From: Candidatus Altimarinota bacterium
Lineage (GTDB): Bacteria > Patescibacteriota > Gracilibacteria > RBG-16-42-10
Assembly (NCBI GenBank): GCA_017984655.1
Contig: JAGNZB010000014.1
Location: 1 to 19,796, forward strand
DNA length: 19,796 bases
Direction: 5' to 3'
Shown here: positions 1-5,278 of the stretch, in pieces
How positions within the stretch are numbered: the first letter of the stretch is position 1
Layout of the letters: every line of letters begins with the position of its first letter
The notes under the pieces: generated by a model
The model's database searches: none
Told to the model about the DNA's origin: nothing
Seen by the model: the letters and a program-made list of their open reading frames with translations, nothing else
Translations under genes and position numbers: made by a program

Positions 1-102
1 CTTGTAAGCTGGCACCAGTAACGGCGCTAAGTCTGTGAGATCCAGATCATTTTCTGGTGCGAGAATTTGCAATCGGCTTTGATCAATCACAGTTGTCTTC
101 AT
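1..102 (-). CDS. 5' fragment of an unidentified protein (truncated by window edge)
   Basis: An open frame runs from an ATG at 102-100 to the window edge and gives 34 residues starting MKTTVIDQSRLQILAPENDL. The gene continues beyond base 1. I do not recognise the family. It lies downstream of the TrpR-like regulator on the same strand but is separated from it by a strong hairpin with a T-run (122-155), so it is probably a separate transcription unit. No Shine-Dalgarno is visible. The reading rests only on the open frame and the start position. Confidence 0.45.
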   Translation of the reverse strand, partial: MKTTVIDQSRLQILAPENDLDLTDLAPLLVPAYK

Positions 103-121
103 AAAAAAGGGATAAGTATAT

Positions 122-155
122 AAAAAAGCTGCCAATCACTTCAGAAAGGCAGCTT
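122..155 (-). terminator. Rho-independent terminator of the TrpR-like gene
   Basis: Read on the minus strand this is AAGCTGCC, a 14-base loop, then GGCAGCTT followed by a run of Ts (complement of the A-run at 122-127). The arms at 126-133 and 148-155 are perfectly complementary (8 bp). It lies 25 bases past the stop codon of the minus-strand regulator gene, so it is well placed to end that transcript. Confidence 0.8.
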
Positions 156-179
156 CAGACCAACATCAAAAAACTGCTT

Positions 180-473
180 TCAATGTTGTTGATGGCGATG
201 ATTGTACAGGCGCTCCAAGACTAGCTTGTATCCCCCCGTCCCTCTTTTCAACCATTGATTGACCCGAGTAACAGTAGCAATACTAGCATCAGTCAATTTC
301 GCTACCACTCTCTGTGTTTTGCCTTGATCAAGCAAAGTAGCCACCTCAAGACGCTGACTGAGCTCATCAATCTCACTAAGTGTCAGTAAATCACGAAAAA
401 ACGCTGCCACTTCCTTTTCGGTTTGCAGTTGGAGCATTGCGCGATAAAATTTCCGTTCCAGAACCGAAGCCAT
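180..473 (-). CDS. TrpR-like transcriptional regulator, YerC/YecD family
   Basis: A 97-residue protein that resembles the Trp-repressor superfamily throughout. It has the lead-in TLSEIDELSQRLEV (31-44), then a helix-turn-helix at about 52-75 (GKTQRVVAKL, SIATVTRVNQWLK), close in pattern to the TrpR reading head (SQRELKNELG, IATITRGSNSLK). The family binds palindromic operators as a dimer. The YerC branch has no proven co-repressor, so tryptophan binding should not be assumed. The ATG at 473-471 is the only sensible start and the stop is TGA. It is a monocistronic unit with its own terminator and a promoter overlapped by a palindrome (486-502), which suggests it represses itself. Confidence 0.85.
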   Translation of the reverse strand: MASVLERKFYRAMLQLQTEKEVAAFFRDLLTLSEIDELSQRLEVATLLDQGKTQRVVAKLTDASIATVTRVNQWLKRGTGGYKLVLERLYNHRHQQH

Positions 474-485
474 GTATCAACGTAT

Positions 486-502
486 TAGTACAATGCGTAC
501 TA
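486..502. promoter_or_regulatory. Operator-like palindrome over the -10 of the TrpR-like gene
   Basis: TAGTAC-AATGC-GTACTA is a perfect 6-bp inverted repeat with a 5-base spacer. It contains the ACTA/TAGT half-site core that is also seen in TrpR operators. It overlaps the predicted -10 (499-504) and the expected transcription start, the classic place for a self-repressing site. That the adjacent gene product binds here is an inference. Confidence 0.5.
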
Positions 503-527
503 TAGCGCACAAGGCGGCACAAATCAA
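499..527 (-). promoter_or_regulatory. Sigma70-type promoter for the TrpR-like gene
   Basis: On the minus strand TTGATT (527-522), a 17-base spacer, then TATAGT (504-499). This matches the consensus at 4/6 and 5/6 with ideal spacing. The predicted start lies about 18-20 bases before the ATG at 473, so the leader is very short and has no Shine-Dalgarno. Confidence 0.65.
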
Positions 528-599
528 ATTATCAGCCAATCGCGAAGATTGTGACAATGAACTGAGAGTGTGGGAGAAAGGGAAAGCCAAGATACTCGG

Positions 600-626
600 C
601 AAGATCCTTCACGGTGTTCAGGATGA
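600..626. repeat. Palindromic intergenic repeat of the GTCATCCTGA...AAGGATCTTG type
   Basis: On the minus strand this reads GTCATCCTGA-ACACCGTG-AAGGATCTTG, with ATCCT/AGGAT arms around the centre. From memory it resembles a short extragenic palindrome seen between genes in many bacterial genomes (GTCATCCTGAgcgaagcgAAGGATCT). It lies between trmD and the TrpR-like gene. It may be a mobile REP-like unit or act as a transcript end. Confidence 0.4.
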
Positions 627-638
627 CGGCTGGGCTCA

Positions 639-741
639 AATTAGGAGTTAGGAATTTCAGCTCGAGAAACCGAGTAGCTAGTAGATAGCCTTGAGCTCTC
701 CTATTCCCAAATTACTAATTACCAATTCCTAATTACTAATT
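639..741. repeat. Imperfect inverted repeat of TTAGGAATT/AATTACTAATT type
   Basis: The arm AATTAGGAGTTAGGAATT (639-656) pairs with AATTCCTAATTACTAATT (724-741) at 16 of 18 positions. Inside the loop are further AATTACTAATT copies and a short CTCG/CGAG hairpin. The whole lies just past the 3' end of trmD on the minus strand. It could fold as one long hairpin that ends the rpsF operon transcript, or be a remnant of a small mobile repeat. It shares the short-word style (ggaatta/ggattagg) of the repeats beside the four-helix-bundle gene. Confidence 0.5.
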
Positions 742-771
742 AATAAGTCCCCTCCCCATTTGCAATCCAGC

Positions 772-1422
772 TTACTTCAAGTGCTCTCTACGCCACTTAA
801 TAATCTTCGCATGATGCCCAGAAAGTAACACGTCGGGCACTTTCAAGTCTTGAAAGACTTCAGGGCGAGTATAGTGTGGATACTCTCGCTTGCGATCTAG
901 CTCTTTACTAAAAGACTCTTCGTGCACCGATTGATCTGAACCGAGAGCACCTGGCAATAGCCTACTAATACTATCAATCAGCACCATTGCAGGTAGCTCA
1001 CCACCTGTGAGCACAAAATCACCGATACTAATTTCTTCGTCGATATAGAGATCAATAATTCGCTGGTCAATTCCTTCATAATGTCCGCACAACAAAATAA
1101 TGTCAGTGTGCTTCGTCAGCTTCTCCACTTTTGTTTGCTTCAGTCGTTTACCCTGAGCAGACATATAAAACACTGGCGCTTTCTGACCAGCGACAGCCTT
1201 GGCTGCCAAAATTGCTGCACTCAAAGGCTCAGGCATCATTACCATCCCCGCTCCTCCACCATAAGGCAGATCGTCGACCTGATGATACTTGCCTTTGCCA
1301 AAATCACGAAGATTGTAAAAAACAATTTCGATCAAATTCTTTTCCTGAATACGCTTCAAGATGCTTGTCTGCAAAACGCTGACAAACATCTCGGGAAAAA
1401 GCGTGAGAACATGGAACTTCAT
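772..1422 (-). CDS. trmD: tRNA (guanine-N1-)-methyltransferase TrmD
   Basis: TrmD makes m1G37 in tRNAs from S-adenosylmethionine and prevents +1 frameshifting. At 216 residues it is slightly shorter than usual (about 230-250). Family marks are the start MKFHVLTLFPEMF, DLPYGGGAGMVMMPEPL (51-67), the trefoil-knot SAM loops LCGHYEGIDQR (111-121) and SIGDFVLTGGELPAM (132-146), and PHYTRPEVF (182-190). The residue at the place of the usual catalytic Asp of the (D)SF motif is Glu169 (HEESF); I treat this as natural variation. The ATG is 9 bases after the rpsR stop, so it is very likely co-transcribed with rpsF-ssb-rpsR. Finding trmD here rather than beside rpsP/rimM/rplS is uncommon. Confidence 0.96.
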   Translation of the reverse strand: MKFHVLTLFPEMFVSVLQTSILKRIQEKNLIEIVFYNLRDFGKGKYHQVDDLPYGGGAGMVMMPEPLSAAILAAKAVAGQKAPVFYMSAQGKRLKQTKVEKLTKHTDIILLCGHYEGIDQRIIDLYIDEEISIGDFVLTGGELPAMVLIDSISRLLPGALGSDQSVHEESFSKELDRKREYPHYTRPEVFQDLKVPDVLLSGHHAKIIKWRREHLK

Positions 1423-1431
1423 ACACCAATA

Positions 1432-1713
1432 CTACTCAGTAGCTGGTTCAATATACTTTGGATACTGACGCTGTTGCATTGTAAAAGGCAGGAGGCCTAA
1501 GAAACGAGCGCGCTTGATTGATTGTGCCAACATGCGTTGGTATTTGACCTGCACACCACTATAACGACGTGGCATGATGCGAGCAAAAGACGTAATATAA
1601 CGGCTAATGATACGGAGGTTCTTGTAATCAATGTATGTTGCATGCTGTGCTGTGAAATAACAACGTTTGAGAGCTGTATTCTTGACACGAGCATTAGGAG
1701 TTTTTTTTGCCAT
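1432..1713 (-). CDS. rpsR: 30S ribosomal protein bS18
   Basis: A 93-residue protein of normal length for bS18, with the family core YIDYKNLRIISRYITSFARIMPRR (residues 27-50) and the downstream QYQRMLAQSIKRARFLGLLPF-like stretch. bS18 pairs with bS6 on the platform of the small subunit. The gene order bS6-SSB-bS18 is the classic bacterial operon. The ATG at 1713-1711 follows the ssb stop by 12 bases. No Shine-Dalgarno is visible; the upstream sequence is A/T-rich. The stop is TAG. Confidence 0.96.
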   Translation of the reverse strand: MAKKTPNARVKNTALKRCYFTAQHATYIDYKNLRIISRYITSFARIMPRRYSGVQVKYQRMLAQSIKRARFLGLLPFTMQQRQYPKYIEPATE

Positions 1714-1725
1714 AAAATAAATAAA

Positions 1726-2208
1726 TTAAACTTTTTGATCATCACCAGGTAAACCAACTGAATCCAAGTCCATATCGGCACCAGCGTACATATCAGCATC
1801 TGAGCCCATATCTACCGCACCGACACTGCTCATTCCCACACTGCCATCACCCATATCCATATCACCAGGAGCACCATTTTTGCGGAATACAATGTTGAGT
1901 TCATTAATCACAATTTCTGTCTTGTGCTTTTTGATCCCCTCAGGTGTAGTCCAGCTTCGTTGGTGGAGACGTCCGATGACATGAATAGCACACCCTTTTG
2001 ACAACTGTTGAGAACAAATTTCTGCAAGTCTTCCCCAAGCTACTAAATCATGAAAATCAGTTGACTCTTGACGCTGTCCAGCTGAAGTAGTCCACACTCT
2101 ATTGGTTGCAATAGAAAAGGTAGCTACTGGCTGTCCATTGGCTGTCTGTCTGAGCTCAGGATCACGAGTGAGATGCCCCATGAGGATGACCACATTTACA
2201 CTTCTCAT
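1726..2208 (-). CDS. ssb: Single-stranded DNA-binding protein, atypical C-terminus
   Basis: A 160-residue SSB. The OB-fold (about 1-110) shows MRSVNVVILMGHLTRDPELR, ATFSIATNRVW, DFHDLVAWGRLAEIC and VIGRLHQRSW. SSB coats single-stranded DNA as a tetramer and recruits partners through an acidic tail normally ending in an Asp-rich DIPF-type tip. Here residues 113-160 are rich in Asp, Met and Gly, but the protein ends GLPGDDQKV with no terminal Phe. The tail codons are intact and no simple frameshift restores the usual tip. It sits between rpsF and rpsR as expected. The family call is certain; how the tail works is not. Confidence 0.95.
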   Translation of the reverse strand: MRSVNVVILMGHLTRDPELRQTANGQPVATFSIATNRVWTTSAGQRQESTDFHDLVAWGRLAEICSQQLSKGCAIHVIGRLHQRSWTTPEGIKKHKTEIVINELNIVFRKNGAPGDMDMGDGSVGMSSVGAVDMGSDADMYAGADMDLDSVGLPGDDQKV

Positions 2209-2263
2209 AAAATAATTAGGTGAATAAATTTAGCATTCGCTTGTGACAAATACATTTATATAA

Positions 2264-2824
2264 CTAGCTTTTTTGAGCAGGAGTCGATGGAGCTGAAGCT
2301 GGCTTGCGCGCTGATGAATCAGCTGCAGGAGCATCACTACGTTTTCCATCAGATGGACGATTGTCTGTAGGACCAGAACGGCGACGGTTACTTTTCTTAT
2401 CCAGAGCTTCTTTTGCCAATTCAGCATCATTAGAATTGATTGGCTCATGATTCCAACCCAAGAACTCCTTCGCAAGCTTGCCACTCTCAGGCAACTTATA
2501 GTCTTCTGGGACAGCAGTAATCAAGCTACGAATTACCTTAGGATCGAGGCCAAGATCTTTGGTAAGAGCAGTAACCTGTTCTGAATCCAAAATAAAGTGA
2601 CCGAAGAGGAAACAAGCTTTGTCTTGACCGTTGATATCATAGGTCAAAGTGCGCTTACCCCAACTCTCGATTCGTTTAACTTCAGCACCGACTCCAGTGA
2701 GGAGTTTGGTTAGGATCTCAATGAATTTCTCTTCATCTTTTTCGAGACCATCACCAGGAAAGAGCGCTACGATTTCGTAGAGGCGTTGCTCTGAATTCAG
2801 AGACTTTTTCTTTTTGATTGGCAT
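2264..2824 (-). CDS. rpsF: 30S ribosomal protein bS6 with long Ser/Ala/Pro-rich tail
   Basis: The bS6 fold covers about residues 12-110: QRLYEIVALFPG (14-25), ESWGKRTLTYDINGQDKACFL, and LGLDPKVIRSLITAV. bS6 binds bS18 in the small-subunit platform. At 186 residues the protein is much longer than the usual 95-130. The extra part (about 125-186) is charged, then Ser/Ala/Pro/Lys-rich and probably disordered. This is the first gene of the rpsF-ssb-rpsR-trmD unit, with a promoter candidate upstream at 2898-2926. The start at 2824 gives MPIKKKKSLN, a lysine-rich extension before the fold. Confidence 0.95.
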   Translation of the reverse strand: MPIKKKKSLNSEQRLYEIVALFPGDGLEKDEEKFIEILTKLLTGVGAEVKRIESWGKRTLTYDINGQDKACFLFGHFILDSEQVTALTKDLGLDPKVIRSLITAVPEDYKLPESGKLAKEFLGWNHEPINSNDAELAKEALDKKSNRRRSGPTDNRPSDGKRSDAPAADSSARKPASAPSTPAQKS

Positions 2825-2897
2825 AAAGTAAGTTACTTTCTTATGGATAAATCCGTTTTTGTACTAATAATACCGACGGAAAGAAAGGACGGGCACA

Positions 2898-2926
2898 ATG
2901 TAGCAGTGTTGTCTATGCTGGTCAAT
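2898..2926 (-). promoter_or_regulatory. Promoter candidate for the rpsF operon
   Basis: On the minus strand TTGACC (2926-2921), a 17-base spacer, then TACATT (2903-2898). The match is 5/6 and 4/6 with ideal spacing. It leaves a leader of about 65 bases before rpsF. A leader of this size could hold a bS6:bS18 feedback site as in other bacteria, but I could not recognise the structure with confidence. Confidence 0.45.
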
Positions 2927-2957
2927 CGAATCAATAGACGGCCAGAACAAGATTCGT

Positions 2958-2970
2958 TAGGATGATCCTA
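2958..2970. other. 13-base palindrome upstream of the exonuclease gene
   Basis: TAGGAT-G-ATCCTA is perfectly symmetric and ends 13 bases before the ATG at 2984. It could be an operator or an RNA hairpin covering the translation start region. It may also be chance; there is no second copy in the window. Confidence 0.3.
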
Positions 2971-2983
2971 GCTAACAGGCACC

Positions 2984-3853
2984 ATGCTTCTTCTTATTGA
3001 TGGCAGTACGATCTTTTTTCGCAGTTTCCACGGCATCCCCGCAACAATGAGGACCAGCAAGGGTGAATTGGTCAATGCTGTATTTGGTTTTACCAACAGC
3101 ATTATGGCGCTAGTGGAAGAATTTCAACCCACCCACATCGCTTGTGCATTTGACCTTGCAGCAAAGACATTTAGACATGATGCCTTTGCTGGATACAAAG
3201 CAAACCGTGCAGAAGCACCTGAAGGGATGTTTGAACAATTACCAAGAATTCACGCCATGCTTGCTGCTATGGGTATCACCAGTATTGCATTGCCAGGCTA
3301 TGAAGCTGACGATGTCATTGGCACATTGAGTGCGATGGCAGAAACACAGCACTTACCTAGTCTGATTGTGTCTGGAGACAATGACTTCATCCAGCTCGTC
3401 TCCCCGCTCACAAGCTTCTTTACTATTGCTCGTGGTATGCGCTTGGCTACCACCATCACTCCAGATTTGGTACTAGCCAATCACGGCCTGACACCTAGCC
3501 AATGGATTGATTACAAAGCATTACGTGGTGATCCTTCCGACAATCTCCCAGGAGTACCAGGTATTGGTGAAAAAACAGCAAAAGAATTACTGAAGTCTTG
3601 GCAGAGCTTAGACAATCTCTACAACCACCTCAGCGAGATCAAACCGACACTACAAACGAAACTGAGAGAACACGAAAAAGACGCACGCTTTACGAAAGAA
3701 ATGGTCACAATTCATCGCACCAGTCCGATCACAGAACAAATTCGCGACATCGCCTGTGTAGGATACAACAATCCCCAGATGTATGAGTTGTGTAACGAGC
3801 TAGAATTTCACAAGCTCGCCCAACGCTTTGCTGGACCAGCAACACTATTCTAG
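2984..3853 (+). CDS. Stand-alone 5'-3' exonuclease (PolA N-terminal domain type)
   Basis: A 289-residue FEN-family nuclease. It shows the full set of motifs: LLLIDGS (D6), FD (57) followed by KTFRHDAF and YKANR (71-75), GYEADDVIGTL (E107, D109, D110), VSGDNDFIQLV (D132, D134), and KALRGDPSDNLPGVPGIGEKTA (178-199) with the helix-3-turn-helix. These acidic residues bind the two metals that cut 5' flaps and RNA primers. The protein ends right after the exonuclease fold, with no polymerase domain, so it would act like the stand-alone Exo/YpcP proteins in primer removal. It converges on a 3'-phosphatase gene, and their stop codons overlap in the tetramer CTAG at 3850-3853. Confidence 0.93.
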   Translation: MLLLIDGSTIFFRSFHGIPATMRTSKGELVNAVFGFTNSIMALVEEFQPTHIACAFDLAAKTFRHDAFAGYKANRAEAPEGMFEQLPRIHAMLAAMGITSIALPGYEADDVIGTLSAMAETQHLPSLIVSGDNDFIQLVSPLTSFFTIARGMRLATTITPDLVLANHGLTPSQWIDYKALRGDPSDNLPGVPGIGEKTAKELLKSWQSLDNLYNHLSEIKPTLQTKLREHEKDARFTKEMVTIHRTSPITEQIRDIACVGYNNPQMYELCNELEFHKLAQRFAGPATLF

Positions 3854-4278
3854 AAATCCCCCTCTGCTACTTGCAGACAAGTGAGATGGTACTGATGACG
3901 CCACATATCGACTACTTGATTGCGATCATCCAACACAAAAGCGACATCATAATAAGATTCAATATCTCTGGAATAGATTTCCGCCTTCAAAATAGTGTCT
4001 TTCCTTCTATCTCTCGTCGGCCTCATCAGCAAAGACCAGGTCTTGCTGGCCACAATGCTTGGCACTGCTTTTTTGAGAAACCGCAAAGTAGGCTCCCGGT
4101 AACGATCTTCACGACCAGAGACGAACAAAATCCAGTGAGTACTAGCAAAACGACGGCAGATTTCTGCTACAGGTAGATTCACTGTATCCTGATCACAATG
4201 ACGAGCATCATAAGGATTACGATGAGTGATCAGAGCCAAAGTGCCATCCAAGTCACAGATAATCGCAGGCTGCTTCAT
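3850..4278 (-). CDS. HAD-fold polynucleotide 3'-phosphatase, T4-Pnkp type
   Basis: A 142-residue protein. HAD motif I is IICDLDGTLA (D9, D11). Next come HRNPYD (19-24), FVSGRE (S54-R56), RPTRDRRKDTILKAEI (86-101) and VLDDRNQVVDMWR (D117, D118), ending CLQVAEGDF. This combination is typical of the phosphatase half of T4 polynucleotide kinase, which removes 3'-phosphates from DNA or RNA ends; the kinase half is absent. I chose the ATG at 4278 because the fold begins there; a longer frame reaching 4443 overlaps the upstream lgt-like gene and adds only shadow sequence. The ATG is 4 bases after the upstream stop, so the two are co-transcribed. A role with the facing exonuclease in end clean-up is an inference. 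Confidence 0.85.
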   Translation of the reverse strand: MKQPAIICDLDGTLALITHRNPYDARHCDQDTVNLPVAEICRRFASTHWILFVSGREDRYREPTLRFLKKAVPSIVASKTWSLLMRPTRDRRKDTILKAEIYSRDIESYYDVAFVLDDRNQVVDMWRHQYHLTCLQVAEGDF

Positions 4279-4282
4279 ACAT

Positions 4283-5098
4283 CTACAAATCAATTGTAGC
4301 CCGGGCCTTGCGGTGCTGAGCGAGGCTACGCTTACGAATAATATAACCACTACAAGCAATAGCGATCGCAACGTAAAGAACAGCATTGAGAATAAACACA
4401 TCAATGCCCAGCACAGTATCAGGCATATGCCAACGCACAACATACAGAGCTACCCATAATAGTGCATACGGCAAAAGCATAAGCGCAAATAAACGACCAA
4501 CATATTTGTCAGCCCAATTGCGCAATACCAATAAGCCAATAAAAACTAATGAAGCAGTGAAGCCGGTATATAACAACAATGGATGCACAGGCACATTGGC
4601 AAAAGGAAGATCAACCGAATCTACTACAATTCCCCAAGGCAAAGATGTCGGTCTCCCCAAAGCTTCAACTGTCAGCCCAACCGCACTCAAAGACAAGCCC
4701 ACACTCACAGCCATCACCAATGGCTGTATCACCAAGCTCATAATATCTAGCCACAAGAATATTGGCTCATTGTGCTTGATCCAATACAGCATCATACCCG
4801 CGCCGACACCGAGAATACCCGCCCAGATCTCCATCTCACCAAACCAACTCCACACCCACAGGATCGACAACCAATCATGAAAGAACTTATCAAGATGCAT
4901 AACCACAAAACCGGCACGAGCAAAAACCAAACCACCCACACCACCCCACACCATAGCCATCGTCAAATTACGTAATGCTAAACTATTTTTCTCAATTAGG
5001 TATCTAGCTAGCAACCAAGAGAACAACACGCCAATGATAAGTAGCGTACCGAAACTATAAAGATGAATAGGACCAAAACTAACTAGGATGGGATACAT
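4283..5098 (-). CDS. Lgt-like (prolipoprotein diacylglyceryl transferase family) membrane protein, divergent
   Basis: A 271-residue polytopic membrane protein with about seven hydrophobic segments. Lgt marks are the N-terminus MYPILVSFGPIHLYSFG, GRPTSLPWG (148-156) and VHPLLLYTG (171-179). Lgt moves diacylglycerol from phosphatidylglycerol to the lipobox Cys. The stretch before GRPT, normally RIGNFINGELWG-like, is LSAVGLTVEALG here, so the conserved Arg and Asn are missing. The later FRxxVEFFR-like segment reads LWVALYVVR and also loses its Glu. It may be inactive, use another lipid, or be a paralogue. The start at 5098 gives the normal family N-terminus; an ATG at 5110 with GAGG 11 bases upstream is also possible. 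The 3'-phosphatase gene follows at once. Confidence 0.8.
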   Translation of the reverse strand: MYPILVSFGPIHLYSFGTLLIIGVLFSWLLARYLIEKNSLALRNLTMAMVWGGVGGLVFARAGFVVMHLDKFFHDWLSILWVWSWFGEMEIWAGILGVGAGMMLYWIKHNEPIFLWLDIMSLVIQPLVMAVSVGLSLSAVGLTVEALGRPTSLPWGIVVDSVDLPFANVPVHPLLLYTGFTASLVFIGLLVLRNWADKYVGRLFALMLLPYALLWVALYVVRWHMPDTVLGIDVFILNAVLYVAIAIACSGYIIRKRSLAQHRKARATIDL

Positions 5099-5242
5099 AA
5101 GAAGAAGCATGGCTGATAATACCTCAAGTAAAACATAAGCGACGGCAGCTCGGCAAGAAAGCTCCAGAATATGCAGCAAAATGATATCCCAAAACCTGTC
5201 TATGCATTTAGTTTTGAAACCACCGCCAATTCAGGTAATCTT

Positions 5243-5271
5243 TTGCTCGCATTGTTCAGATTCACTTTATC
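5243..5271 (+). promoter_or_regulatory. Weak promoter candidate for the S41 protease gene
   Basis: TTGCTC (5243-5248), a 17-base spacer, then TTTATC (5266-5271). The consensus match is only 3/6 in each box. The predicted start falls on or next to the ATG at 5279, which would make the message leaderless. A second weak pair, TTGAAA (5214-5219) and TAATCT (5236-5241), lies further up. Confidence 0.25.
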
Positions 5272-5278
5272 TTGATTC

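Noticed and set aside
1081..1500. 139-codon plus-strand frame opposite trmD
   Set aside because: It is fully antisense to a certain trmD and its product has no domain character; a shadow frame.
4279..4443. N-terminal hydrophobic extension of the 3'-phosphatase
   Set aside because: It lies wholly inside the Lgt-like gene in another frame; HAD motif I begins a few residues after the ATG at 4278.
4386..4880. 164-codon plus-strand frame opposite the Lgt-like gene
   Set aside because: Thr/Asn/Lys-rich composition typical of the reverse of a hydrophobic gene; antisense to clear membrane-protein coding.
5099..5179. 27-residue N-terminal extension of the Lgt-like protein
   Set aside because: The family begins at MYPILVSFG; the extra residues are not family-like. 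An ATG at 5110 remains an alternative.
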